This document shows, piece after piece, positions 22,796 to 31,709 of a DNA stretch of 37,032 nucleotides. The notes below the pieces were generated by a model. The model saw only the letters and a program-made list of their open reading frames with translations. It was not told the DNA's origin and searched no databases. Each line of letters starts with the position of its first letter. The stretch's first letter is position 1. A program made the position numbers and the translations under genes. This DNA comes from a virus, in the IMG/VR virus record IMGVR_UViG_3300037504_000046, positions 1 to 37,032 of that record; one strand, written 5' to 3'.

Positions 22796-23259
22796 AAATA
22801 GCAGATGTTGTGTCCAACCTTAAAACTTATTTGGAAGGCTTGACGTGGACTTCTGATGACGGAGAGGGGACAACCAGTTTTGACGCTGTGTTTACTTATC
22901 CGAACTATAATTATGCTGACGGTTATCCGTTTGCCATTATAAACGACAACTCAAGTACAGCAGGGTTCCTAGACAACAGAACATTGGAGGCTACCCCACA
23001 GATCACAATTGCTATATGTTCTAATTGGAGTGTAGTAGATAAGAGTTCTGATGATTTGAAGCGTAAAGAAGCGATCTTGAGAATAAGAGAAGCGACTGAT
23101 ACACTAAAGGTAGATTTAGCGAAATTGAGTCTTGAAACAACTTTAGGGGTGGATTTTATATCGGAGTGGACGTACTCAGATATAGAAGTGCAAGCGCAAC
23201 TAAACTTGTTTTATAGAAACTTTACCATTCTATTGAATGAAACAGTAGAGCGGGAATAA
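22792..23259 (+). CDS. Tail terminator protein
   Basis: The 155-residue protein starts MKIADVVSNLKTYLEGLTWT, has a beta-rich middle and alternates with a helix KRKEAILRIREATDTLKVDL. Its position, directly before the major tail protein and after the gp10-like protein, matches tail-terminator (gpU-like) proteins that cap the tail tube. Overlaps the preceding stop by 4 bases. Confidence 0.65.
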   Translation: MKIADVVSNLKTYLEGLTWTSDDGEGTTSFDAVFTYPNYNYADGYPFAIINDNSSTAGFLDNRTLEATPQITIAICSNWSVVDKSSDDLKRKEAILRIREATDTLKVDLAKLSLETTLGVDFISEWTYSDIEVQAQLNLFYRNFTILLNETVERE

Positions 23260-23280
23260 ATAATTTTACATAAATAAAAT

Positions 23281-24207
23281 ATGGCTGCATACGAAGGAAG
23301 GCTAAAAGAAATTGCCTTCACAGAAGAAACTACAAGAGGGACTGCAGAGTCCACAAGCTCCGGTGATTGGAGAGCCCACGAGGGGTTTGACTACGGTCCT
23401 GTGGTCGACAAAGTTGTTGATGAGGGAGCTGTTGGAGAGATAGGGGTTCGAAGAGATAGCGAAGTTCTAAGAGAATATTCGCAAGGATCGGTGCCAATGA
23501 TATTACACGGAGACTTTTTAACAGATCTAAATGTAATGCTTATGGGTGATGATGGAACTGCTGGGGATTGGGACTTGGTTCAAACAAATAGTCATCAATC
23601 TTACACTGTGTCCGTTATTGACCCAGTTAAGGGAGATATTGCATATCCTAACGCAATGCTAAATTCCCTAAGCGTTGAGGTGGCAGAGGACAATTATGTT
23701 ATGGCAACATTGGATTTGTTGGGAGGGAAAGAGGAGTCGGCTGCATTAACAAGTAGCTATACGGCACCGTCAAGCGATGGTAAATTTGTAGTTACTGATT
23801 TGACTTTAAAGGTAGAAGACGCATACGGAGACTTAGCCGCAGCTTCAGGAGTAGCGTTTAAGAGCTTAAACATTAATTTTGAAAAGAACTGCGAGTTTGA
23901 CTGGGATAATAGTGGATCAGCACCAGCAGATATACATAATCAAGACTTTGCTGCAAGTGGGGATCTGACATTTAAGTATCAGGATACAACTTATAGATCT
24001 TTAGGTCTTGGAAGTGGCAAGAAGGCTATAGAGATCTCGATGACTGATGGAAGCTTTACTTGGACAATTCAATTGCCAAGCGTAGACTTTAGTGAATGGA
24101 ACGATAGTGAGGACAACAGTGCATACATGACAGAGACTGTTACGTTCAATGCAGATGGAGAAGATACATCTAACGGAACAATAAAGACTAGCGTAACCAC
24201 ACCTTAA
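23281..24207 (+). CDS. Major tail (tube) protein
   Basis: This 308-residue protein follows a well-spaced leader (TAATTTTACATAAATAAAAT) and precedes the tail chaperones, the usual place of the tube gene. It has a short N-terminal helix-poor region (KEIAFTEETTRGTAES) common to long tube proteins, many beta strands (VLREYSQGSVPMILHGDFLT) and a final TVTFNADGEDTSNGTIKTSV segment. It would polymerise round the tape measure to form the tail tube. Confidence 0.8.
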   Translation: MAAYEGRLKEIAFTEETTRGTAESTSSGDWRAHEGFDYGPVVDKVVDEGAVGEIGVRRDSEVLREYSQGSVPMILHGDFLTDLNVMLMGDDGTAGDWDLVQTNSHQSYTVSVIDPVKGDIAYPNAMLNSLSVEVAEDNYVMATLDLLGGKEESAALTSSYTAPSSDGKFVVTDLTLKVEDAYGDLAAASGVAFKSLNINFEKNCEFDWDNSGSAPADIHNQDFAASGDLTFKYQDTTYRSLGLGSGKKAIEISMTDGSFTWTIQLPSVDFSEWNDSEDNSAYMTETVTFNADGEDTSNGTIKTSVTTP

Positions 24208-24224
24208 TTTAACAAATAATTAAT

Positions 24225-24575
24225 ATGGATTACAACGGCAAAGAGTGCAGGGAGGTCGAGTTAAGTAACGGGGACACCTGTTATTTCATGCAAGCCTACA
24301 AGGGTAAAGAATACATGCAATTTCAGCGTATGCAGTTGAAAGGCGTTACTACCAAGCAGCTTAATGATAACGACATGGACATGGCGACTATGGTTGAGAA
24401 CATGCTTAATCTTTTTCCGTTGTTTTGTGTAAAGATAGAGGATAAGGATGAGAAAGAAAAGAAAGTTGGCGAGAAATACCTAGAGAATGTAGAGGTAAGC
24501 GATTTTATTAAGTTGCAAGAAGAGATTACTAGGTGTACAAACGAACTAAGCAAAGAGGTTGGTAAAAAAAAATAG
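24225..24575 (+). CDS. Tail assembly chaperone, gpG-like
   Basis: 116 residues with beta and then helical parts, starting MDYNGKECREVELSNGDTCY and ending in KEVGKKK before a TAG stop. The sequence of nine A bases at 24564-24572 directly before the stop is a slippery site for a -1 shift into the next frame. Chaperones of this type bind the tape measure during tail assembly and are not found in the virion. The gene lies in the expected place between tube and tape measure. Confidence 0.85.
   Translation: MDYNGKECREVELSNGDTCYFMQAYKGKEYMQFQRMQLKGVTTKQLNDNDMDMATMVENMLNLFPLFCVKIEDKDEKEKKVGEKYLENVEVSDFIKLQEEITRCTNELSKEVGKKK
24564..24572 (+). promoter_or_regulatory. Slippery site for programmed -1 frameshift
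   Basis: A run of nine A bases, read AAA AAA AAA in the first frame and directly followed by a TAG stop. Slipping back one base gives ATA GGG CAA GAG and opens the downstream frame to 24781. The A-run and the gene arrangement match the -1 frameshift sites in tail chaperone genes. Confidence 0.8.
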
Positions 24576-24781
24576 GGCAAGAGTTGTTTGATGCGATAGT
24601 AAATAATACTAGAGCACCAGTAGAGCTGACCATAATCAGGTTAGCGCAAGAATATGGCTGTAGTCCGCAGGAAGTGTTGGAGTGGGATTTAGAGTGGATA
24701 AATTTGTGTCTAGTAACGATTGAGGCTGATCAGGTTAGAAGAAGGAAGGAAGAAAACCGTAATAAGATAAAAAACAGATAG
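24572..24781 (+). CDS. Frameshift extension, gpGT-like tail chaperone
   Basis: The -1 frame continues IGQELFDAIVNNTRAPVELT to KNR, adding 69 residues to the 116-residue first product (185 in total). It contains a helix EYGCSPQEVLEWDLEWINL typical of the T-part of tail chaperones that contacts the tape measure or tube protein. There is no ATG near the start; it is likely made only by frameshifting. Its stop touches the tape measure start at 24782. Confidence 0.8.
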   Translation: MGQELFDAIVNNTRAPVELTIIRLAQEYGCSPQEVLEWDLEWINLCLVTIEADQVRRRKEENRNKIKNR

Positions 24782-26563
24782 ATGGCATTTGGAACCACTA
24801 AGAAAAAAGTACTATACAAACTGCAAGCTGATGTTAAAGAGCTTAAAAAAGCAGAGAAAGCCACAAAAGATTTTCAGGGTGCAACAGGTAAGTTGAAGAA
24901 GCAAGGCAAGAGTATGACTGCCAGCTTCCTCAAAGCGCAGGTTGCAATGGAAGCCTTTAAGGTCGCCGTAAGAGTGGCAGGAAAAGCGGTGCAAGCTACA
25001 GCCCGATTTATGGCGGGGGCTAGTAAACAAGCAGCAGAGCAAGAAAGGGCGTTAAAATCTTTAGGCGTATTTTATGAGAACGTGCTACACAAAGACGCAA
25101 GAGAGGCTCAGGAAGTTGCTAAAGAACTAGCGGCAGAGCTTAACATAGGGGTTGGTGCATCAGCGGAAGCACTGCAGAGATTGTTCAAGTCCGGTTTGAA
25201 CATTGATCAGGCAAGCGAACTATTAAGAAGGTTTACCAACGAGGCTATTACAGGGAAGACCAGCAGTCTCTCTTTGAGCGATGCTGTAGAGAACCTTGCT
25301 CAAATGTATCAGACTGAGATGTCAACCTTAGGAGACAGGGCGGGAATTTCTGAGAATATGTCAGTACTGTTAAGAGACCAAGCAGAGGCTGAGGGGCTTG
25401 TGCTTAGTCAGTTGGAGGAGGGGCAGAGAGAGCAGTTAAAGTACAGAGCATTCATAGAGCTAACTAATCAAACCCTGGGAAGCTCTGAAAAGATTTTAGA
25501 GACGTTATCGGGACAGCAAACAGTATTTAATACCAGGTGGAACCAAATTACGGCAACTATAGGGGGCGCCGTTAACCCAGCCCTAAAAACACTATATCAA
25601 GAACTGTTAATCCCTGCACTGGACACCATAAAAGAGTGGCTACCAAACGTAGAGATGTTTGCTTCCAGGCTAAGTACTGACACAGTATCTGCGATATTCA
25701 GCTTTGCAGAGTCAGTCAGATCGATGTACAAGACTGTGCTAAACTCTCCATTTCTAGTGTGGCTCAAGGAACAAATTGATGTGCTAGAACCACGTATCAA
25801 GGCATTTATAGGTGGCTTTATAGGTGGATTCACTGATGTGTGGAATACTGTAGTAAAAGAGGTTTGGGAGAAACAACTTAAACCAGCTTTTAAGGAATTG
25901 CAAGAACAGCTTGGAGTGCTATTTGGGAGCGATACGGAGAACAGTATAGAGTCAACTGGGGAAGTGATAGGACAGATTGCAAGCGTGGTGGTGGTGGGTC
26001 TGCAAGGTGTAGTCCTTGTAATAACCAAGGTAATGACATGGTACACAAAACTTACCAATTTGATACGGCAGTCGAGGGTTTTTATTAACAATCAGATTGA
26101 CAAGCAAAGAAATAGATTTCAATTATTAAAAGAGACTGTTAAAGACGTGTGGGACTCAATTAGGTCAATTGCAAGCGGAGGTTGGTCATTTATGGTTGAT
26201 ACAATTAAGGACTCATTTAATGCCGTAATTAACCAATTTAACAAAGGTATTGGCAAGATTAACGACGCTGTTGACAAACTGAGGGAGAAAAAGGCTTTAA
26301 AGGGTGTAGTTCCTGATATTAATATCGAACCGATTCAAACATTGGCTAAAGGCACAAGCTTCTTTAATGGAGGGATGGCAATTGTAGGAGAAGAGGGTCC
26401 GGAACTTGTAACCATGCCAAGAGGATCTAGGGTAACACCAGCAGATGAAACAGCACAGATGGTGCGAGAGAGAAATGTCAATGTTGTGAATAACTTTTAT
26501 AACACTGAGATAGATCCGAACGCATTATCTGACAGATTAATTTTCCAAATGAATACACTATGA
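24782..26563 (+). CDS. Tape measure protein
   Basis: This 593-residue protein has the composition of tape measures: a long helical N-terminal half (KLQADVKELKKAEKATKDFQ and so on), a central RAGISENMSVLLRDQAEAEG, hydrophobic segments near residue 345 (FIGGFIGGFTDVW) and 405 (SVVVVGLQGVVLVITKVMTW) that may cross the membrane at infection, and the conserved end motif GGMAIVGEEGPELVTMPRGS. It sets tail length; at the usual 1.5 angstrom per residue it would give a tail of about 90 nm. No lytic domain is visible. Confidence 0.85.
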   Translation: MAFGTTKKKVLYKLQADVKELKKAEKATKDFQGATGKLKKQGKSMTASFLKAQVAMEAFKVAVRVAGKAVQATARFMAGASKQAAEQERALKSLGVFYENVLHKDAREAQEVAKELAAELNIGVGASAEALQRLFKSGLNIDQASELLRRFTNEAITGKTSSLSLSDAVENLAQMYQTEMSTLGDRAGISENMSVLLRDQAEAEGLVLSQLEEGQREQLKYRAFIELTNQTLGSSEKILETLSGQQTVFNTRWNQITATIGGAVNPALKTLYQELLIPALDTIKEWLPNVEMFASRLSTDTVSAIFSFAESVRSMYKTVLNSPFLVWLKEQIDVLEPRIKAFIGGFIGGFTDVWNTVVKEVWEKQLKPAFKELQEQLGVLFGSDTENSIESTGEVIGQIASVVVVGLQGVVLVITKVMTWYTKLTNLIRQSRVFINNQIDKQRNRFQLLKETVKDVWDSIRSIASGGWSFMVDTIKDSFNAVINQFNKGIGKINDAVDKLREKKALKGVVPDINIEPIQTLAKGTSFFNGGMAIVGEEGPELVTMPRGSRVTPADETAQMVRERNVNVVNNFYNTEIDPNALSDRLIFQMNTL

Positions 26564-27393
26564 GTAACTTTACAGTAGATTACAACGGGCTGAGTTTAGG
26601 ACCTAGCACAGACTACAGCATTAACAACGCTATAGGTTTGAATGGTTTACCAATTAGGACTAGCGAGAGTTTGAATACAGGAGCAGATGGAGGGAACATT
26701 TGGGAACAACACTACGATATGAGGTCAATAGCTTTTACGGGTAAAGTGAGTGCTGGCACAGTAAGCGATTACATGAACGCTAAGGACGATTTGGTAAGCG
26801 CATTTAGCATTAACGACTCAAATACGCTAACAGTACAGAATTGGAATGGAGACAGCTACACTATAACTGCGAAGGTTATAAGAAGCCCTGAGATACCATA
26901 CGATAACGGTCAAGTTACCATGAACGATTACAGAGTAGAATTAAAGGCAGAGGACCCATTCTGGAAGGGCTCGACAGCTGTAACAGGTAGTGCGAGCCTT
27001 TCAGACGAGGGAGGCACACCAGTAAGTTCGCCTGTACCATCCCCTGTGGGTACGGCAAGCGATAACCTGGTGAGTATAACCAATAACGGAGATGTAGAAT
27101 ATTACCCAAGCATAACAATCAATGGATCGGTAGAGAACCCAACGGTAACCAATACTACTACAGGAGAAAGCTTTAGCTTTGATTACGACTTAGAAGCAGG
27201 CGGAAGCATTGAGGTGTATTATCAGACGGGAGAGGTGTTTGCTAAGAAGGGAAGCGCTGACATATACGAAAACTTAACAGGAGATCTTTTTAAATTGGCT
27301 ACTGGAACCAATTCAATAAGATTTACAGCAGATACTTTTAGTAGTAGTGCCAGTATCGATATAACATTTTACCCAAGATATTTAACCGCATGA
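26560..27393 (+). CDS. Distal tail protein (Dit-like)
   Basis: The 277-residue protein follows the tape measure with a 4-base overlap. Its start (NFTVDYNGLSLGPSTDYSIN) and the segment IWEQHYDMRSIAFTGKVSAG resemble the N-terminal ring domain of Dit proteins, and MNDYRVELKAEDPFWKG is common at the end of that domain. The second half (PSITINGSVENPTVTNTTTG) is a beta-sandwich resembling a galectin-like or carbohydrate-binding part. It joins the tail tube to the baseplate. Confidence 0.7.
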   Translation: MSNFTVDYNGLSLGPSTDYSINNAIGLNGLPIRTSESLNTGADGGNIWEQHYDMRSIAFTGKVSAGTVSDYMNAKDDLVSAFSINDSNTLTVQNWNGDSYTITAKVIRSPEIPYDNGQVTMNDYRVELKAEDPFWKGSTAVTGSASLSDEGGTPVSSPVPSPVGTASDNLVSITNNGDVEYYPSITINGSVENPTVTNTTTGESFSFDYDLEAGGSIEVYYQTGEVFAKKGSADIYENLTGDLFKLATGTNSIRFTADTFSSSASIDITFYPRYLTA

Positions 27394-28451
27394 GCTATGA
27401 ACTGGAAATATACAGGCTAGATGTAACGGATGGAAGCTTTACTAGAGCTGCCAAGATTAACACTTTTGAAAACTTATCTTTTTTTAACAGGCTAAACGGA
27501 GTGGGGTCTTGTGTCTTTAATTTGGCTATTCAAAACCCCAAGGCTACACGAGAGAACCTTCTTAGATACCGAAATCAGGTCGTAATTAAGCGAGATGGTA
27601 TAATTGTCTGGTTTGGACCAATTATACGCATTACGACGCAATATGCGGGCGTACAAGGGGTCATTACAGTGCAGGCTAACACATATTTAGAACACTTCAG
27701 GAGTAGGTATACAGCAAAGTTGAAAAATTATACAGATGAAGAGCAGTGTGACATAGCTTGGGATTTGATAGATACGGTGCAAAGCAGAACCAATGGTGAG
27801 CTGGGGATTACAGAGGGTAGCACACCTAGTAGCAATTCTAGAGACAGGACGTACGAGTATGCAGAAGTGGCGCAAGCTTTAATTAATCTTTCCAATATAA
27901 TTGGAGGGTTCGATTTTGAGTTCGCTGCTTCTACAGATTCGAATAATTTATTAGATAGTATAACGTTTAACTGCTATTATCCTACGCTTGGGACAGAACG
28001 GGATAACGTGCCAAAGCTTAGGGTGGGCAGAAATATACAAAGCTTTACCAGCAGAACAGATAGCAAATTGCATAATACAGGTACAGCAGAGGGCGCAGGG
28101 ACTGGAAGTCCAATAATTAGTACAAGCACCAACAGCGGCTCTCAAACTGGATTTACAAGAAGGGAGGCAATAAAGACTTGGAAGAGTATTAGTGTACCCG
28201 ATACACTTGATGATAGGATAGATACGTATATAACAAGAGAAGCCGCAGAGCGACAGGTTGTAGGGGCAACCTTAAAAGGGGACAAAAGTCCTACAATTGA
28301 CCAGTACGGGCTGGGAGACACTTTGTTCCTTGATATGCAAAAAGGAGAATATGTGGACTGGGAGTTGAAGGGAAGAGTTGTAGAGCTTGCAGTAGATGTA
28401 GACAGAGACGGCGTAGAGACTGTAACACCTAAATTCGAAATATATAGATGA
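27390..28451 (+). CDS. Baseplate hub (tail-associated) protein
   Basis: The 353-residue protein overlaps Dit by 4 bases and has the layout of ReqiPepy6 Gp37-like tail proteins: an opening YELEIYRLDVTDGSFTRAAK, then NRLNGVGSCVFNLAI, RNQVVIKRDGIIVWFGPIIR and a final VELAVDVDRDGVETVTPKFE. It would form the trimeric hub closing the tube. No peptidase or lysozyme residues were seen, so wall digestion is not indicated here. Confidence 0.65.
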   Translation: MSYELEIYRLDVTDGSFTRAAKINTFENLSFFNRLNGVGSCVFNLAIQNPKATRENLLRYRNQVVIKRDGIIVWFGPIIRITTQYAGVQGVITVQANTYLEHFRSRYTAKLKNYTDEEQCDIAWDLIDTVQSRTNGELGITEGSTPSSNSRDRTYEYAEVAQALINLSNIIGGFDFEFAASTDSNNLLDSITFNCYYPTLGTERDNVPKLRVGRNIQSFTSRTDSKLHNTGTAEGAGTGSPIISTSTNSGSQTGFTRREAIKTWKSISVPDTLDDRIDTYITREAAERQVVGATLKGDKSPTIDQYGLGDTLFLDMQKGEYVDWELKGRVVELAVDVDRDGVETVTPKFEIYR

Positions 28452-29230
28452 TGGGGAATCTAAACCCAATTAACAACGAGTTTGTACAAGAGCTAAAAGA
28501 TATAGAGCGTGATATCGAGAGCTTAGAGCGTGCAAGACAGCCCTATTTAGGAGACTGGATTAACTTAAATGTGGGAGACGCTACACTAGATGGATCAAAT
28601 GATAGGATAACCTTTAGCAACATAGAGGTTGAAGATTATTTTAACGTTGGTACAAGGATTAGATTGTCTCGTACAAGTGCGACCCCAAGCAGTTACGATT
28701 ATTTGGTTGTAATAGAAGTAGATACGACTAACAACAGGATAGAGATGAGTGGGGATTCTATTAGCGGTAGTACACTTCTCTATTTAGATTTTTCGAATGT
28801 GGCAAGTCCAGTAGGGTTTCCCACGAGTTTTAGTTATAGTCCTACTTTAAGCGGAAATGGCTTTACGATATCTGACAGCGGAACTGTTACTGCCAACTAT
28901 TATGTAATTGGATCTATATGTTATATAGAGGTAAAGAGAACAGGGCAGGAGTGGACAAACCCAACCAATACAGATTCTGCAGTACTAGAAGAGGACCTTC
29001 CAATAACGAGAAATAACAATTACCAAGTTGGAATTGCTAACAGGTTCAGTGGCACTATAGAGAGTCCCGCTAGCGGCGGAGGTAACACATTCTTTACCAG
29101 TGCAGATATATCAATTATATCGACAACCGATGTGGAGATTGCCCCCGACAAACCATCGAGTGCAAGCTGGGGGGACACTGCAGCAGACAACATTCAATGG
29201 AACTACAGAGCAGCTTATTTGATAGCATAG
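28448..29230 (+). CDS. Tail fibre-like protein A (paralogue of 29236)
   Basis: The 260-residue protein starts with a helical attachment part (NPINNEFVQELKDIERDIES, then RARQPYLGDWINLNVGDATL) and continues with beta strands. The next protein shares this order: YLGDWINLNVGDATLDGS here and YYGSWINLSVGDATLDGS there, and the LLYLDFSNVASPVGFPTSFS motif corresponds to LLYLDYSNIASPIGFPTGFS. The C-terminal third differs. They are likely baseplate or receptor-binding proteins; tandem duplication gives two specificities or a hetero-oligomer. Confidence 0.65.
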   Translation: MMGNLNPINNEFVQELKDIERDIESLERARQPYLGDWINLNVGDATLDGSNDRITFSNIEVEDYFNVGTRIRLSRTSATPSSYDYLVVIEVDTTNNRIEMSGDSISGSTLLYLDFSNVASPVGFPTSFSYSPTLSGNGFTISDSGTVTANYYVIGSICYIEVKRTGQEWTNPTNTDSAVLEEDLPITRNNNYQVGIANRFSGTIESPASGGGNTFFTSADISIISTTDVEIAPDKPSSASWGDTAADNIQWNYRAAYLIA

Positions 29231-29235
29231 GATAC

Positions 29236-30054
29236 ATGTTAAACCCAACGAATAATGAGCTAACACAGCTTGTTGCAGATTACAGAAGACGTCTAGACGA
29301 TCTCTCAAAAACTAGACAGCCATACTACGGAAGCTGGATAAACCTAAGCGTGGGAGACGCGACCCTAGATGGTTCGGCTGAAACAATTACATTCGCTAAC
29401 ATGGAAGTAGAAGATTTCTTTCAGAGTGGAAGCAGAATACGACTTTCCCAGTCTAGTTCTAACCCCAGTAGTTATGTATATTCTAATGTAGTAAAAGTTG
29501 ACACAACAAATAATTCTATTACGCTGCTAGGAGAATCATTAAGTGGGGATACATTGCTATACCTAGACTATAGCAACATAGCTTCACCTATTGGATTTCC
29601 AACGGGCTTTAGCTACACACCAACACTTTCATCAGAAAACGGTTATTTTAGCTTTTCAGATACTGGCAATCTGAGTGCGGAGTACTATATACTTGGCAAC
29701 GTGTGTACTGTAGAGGTCGTACGGGGAGATTCTAACCCAGTGGAGTGGACAAATCCGACCGGCTGGGCAGACAGACTGCTAGAAGAGCTGCCAATAGATG
29801 TTGATGAGGACAACGATACTACGTTTGCATTACACTTTGCAGGATGTATAGATGTTACATCTGGGGGCTTTACGTTTGCCAACTTTATTGATCACGCTGA
29901 TGTGGCAAGAGCCCTATATACTACAGCCGATCCAGATAGCGTTCGGATGGGACCACTTCCATTCGCATTGTCGTGGTTGGAAACCAACAGTACGTGTGGG
30001 AGAACTGGGTGCGAGTGGGCATATTCGATACAGTATATATACACCTACGACTAG
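29236..30054 (+). CDS. Tail fibre-like protein B (paralogue of 28448)
   Basis: The start at 29236 is preferred because MLNPTNNELTQLVADYRRRL then aligns with the start of its paralogue. The 272-residue protein has the same N-terminal two-thirds and a different end with a Cys-containing tail (SWLETNSTCGRTGCEWAYSI). The divergent ends suggest that this part meets the receptor. It is followed by a promoter, so it ends the tail operon. Confidence 0.65.
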   Translation: MLNPTNNELTQLVADYRRRLDDLSKTRQPYYGSWINLSVGDATLDGSAETITFANMEVEDFFQSGSRIRLSQSSSNPSSYVYSNVVKVDTTNNSITLLGESLSGDTLLYLDYSNIASPIGFPTGFSYTPTLSSENGYFSFSDTGNLSAEYYILGNVCTVEVVRGDSNPVEWTNPTGWADRLLEELPIDVDEDNDTTFALHFAGCIDVTSGGFTFANFIDHADVARALYTTADPDSVRMGPLPFALSWLETNSTCGRTGCEWAYSIQYIYTYD

Positions 30055-30079
30055 ACAACAACAGCACAGTTGTTATAAT
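30052..30079 (+). promoter_or_regulatory. Promoter for late fibre and lysis genes
   Basis: TAGACA (30052-30057), 16 bases, TATAAT (30074-30079), a perfect -10. The spacer holds an inverted repeat AACAAC...GTTGTT (30057-30074). It lies just beyond the fibre B stop and 27 bases before the ATG at 30107, and would drive the fibre and lysis genes. Confidence 0.65.
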
Positions 30080-30106
30080 AGACTAAATTAAGTAAGAAAA
30101 AATATA

Positions 30107-31369
30107 ATGGCAAACATATATGTAACCAGTGTAGACGGGATGGGAGCAGTCTCTTATGACGGCTCGACATACTCTACTACTGGAATGAAAGCTAACGATC
30201 ACATGCACATAGCAGAAGACTTTATCTCTACAGCAGGAGTGGTAAAGGAAGACGATTTGGAAGTAACAGGGAAGGCTTCAAGAGCGGTTGATGTAGCAGA
30301 AGGTACTTGCTACGTTTTAAACGATTCTTTCTCAGCCAACGATGGAACAAACACTAGATTTTGGAGGGTAGTACTAGACGGAACAGAAGAGGTCAGTATA
30401 GACGCAAACAGTTCAGGCAACTCAAGATATACAAGTATATTTGCAAAAATAGATACAGGAGCGAGTGCAGATGATAACGCTAGCAATGTAGCTACGATGG
30501 TAGCAGTAAATGGGACACCTGCTGCTAGTCCGACACCACCTGCAACACCAGCGAACCACTTGAGGCTAGCTGATGTGTTGTGTGCAGACGGCTTTACAAC
30601 CACGACAGGCAACGTAGACGACAGAAGAATATACACAGGTACATACGGCGGTGGAAACCGCTTTTTAAGGGGCTGGGAGCCTCTAGACTTAACTTTAACC
30701 TATGCTAGTGCAACCACATTTACTATTAGCGGAGATTATACAGACCTGTTTAAGAAGAATACTAAGGTAAGACTAGAGCAAACACTGGGGACACCAAGAT
30801 ATTTTTGGGTAACAGATTCAAGTTACAGCTCTCCAAATACTACAGTAACGGTAACAGGGGAGAACGATTTATCTAGCGGAACAATATATAACCCATACTT
30901 TTCACAGATGGAGGTGCCGTACGGTATGAAGAGTGCAAGGGATATGTTTCAGGCTCGGGCATACTTAAGTGCTGATCAAGACGATTTGACAGATGACTCA
31001 GAGAACACCGTAGAATTTGACAGTGAGACATACGACTACAACTCCAACTTTAATACGGCAACATATAAATACATTGCTCCAATCTCTGGCACATATAGCG
31101 TAATGTTTGCCACCGTGATTGAAAATACGGATATAGTTGCCGACGAAAGGTATGCCATTGGTATCAAAGTTGGGAGTTCATACGGAACAAGAATTTCGAA
31201 AGTCGCACCAACAGTAGACTTCTGGGGGGTGTCAACTAGCAGCGACTTATATTTATCAAAAGGGGATGAGGTTACAGCGTTTGTCGAACCTGCGGATGTT
31301 GGGGCGGCAATCGACCTGCAGGGCTCGGAAGACCAAACATATATCTGCTTAAAGTTCGTAGGACTATAG
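30107..31369 (+). CDS. Receptor-binding or tail fibre protein with C1q-like end
   Basis: The 420-residue protein begins MANIYVTSVDGMGAVSYDGS and has a likely attachment and stalk region. Its C-terminal 130 residues have the C1q/TNF-like jelly-roll pattern: FNTATYKYIAPISGTYSVMF, then YAIGIKVGSSYGTRISKVAP and SSDLYLSKGDEVTAFVEPAD, closing in YICLKFVGL. Trimeric C1q-like heads are used by phages to bind host surfaces. It has its own promoter and follows the two fibre paralogues. Confidence 0.65.
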   Translation: MANIYVTSVDGMGAVSYDGSTYSTTGMKANDHMHIAEDFISTAGVVKEDDLEVTGKASRAVDVAEGTCYVLNDSFSANDGTNTRFWRVVLDGTEEVSIDANSSGNSRYTSIFAKIDTGASADDNASNVATMVAVNGTPAASPTPPATPANHLRLADVLCADGFTTTTGNVDDRRIYTGTYGGGNRFLRGWEPLDLTLTYASATTFTISGDYTDLFKKNTKVRLEQTLGTPRYFWVTDSSYSSPNTTVTVTGENDLSSGTIYNPYFSQMEVPYGMKSARDMFQARAYLSADQDDLTDDSENTVEFDSETYDYNSNFNTATYKYIAPISGTYSVMFATVIENTDIVADERYAIGIKVGSSYGTRISKVAPTVDFWGVSTSSDLYLSKGDEVTAFVEPADVGAAIDLQGSEDQTYICLKFVGL

Positions 31370-31376
31370 AGGTAAA

Positions 31377-31703
31377 ATGAAAGACAATATTGAAGTGAAA
31401 ATCGGAAAACTAGAAGAAAACTTGAACCACGTTTGTAATGGATTGGAGAAGCTTGAAAAAAAAACTAGTGCTGATATAAAAAAGTTGGGAATTGATATTA
31501 ACAAGCGACTTGACCGCTTTGAGAGAACGATAACACGAGAACATGAGAAGTACGACAAGGAGCTAGATCAACACGATGACAGGCTAGATAATCTAGAGAA
31601 GGAACACGATAAGCTGCTAGCTAAGATAGCAGTTATTGGCGGAACGATAGCGACAGTGGTCTCTATATTCGGAGACAAGATAGGAGAAATAATTTGGCAA
31701 TAA
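31377..31703 (+). CDS. XhlA-like coiled-coil membrane protein
   Basis: The 108-residue protein is a long coiled coil (EVKIGKLEENLNHVCNGLEK to NLEKEHDKLLAK) ending in one hydrophobic segment (IAVIGGTIATVVSIFG). This layout matches XhlA-type haemolysin or holin-accessory proteins encoded next to endolysins in Gram-positive phages. It starts 7 bases after the fibre gene and precedes the amidase by 6. It likely aids membrane lysis. Confidence 0.6.
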   Translation: MKDNIEVKIGKLEENLNHVCNGLEKLEKKTSADIKKLGIDINKRLDRFERTITREHEKYDKELDQHDDRLDNLEKEHDKLLAKIAVIGGTIATVVSIFGDKIGEIIWQ

Positions 31704-31709
31704 ACAAAC

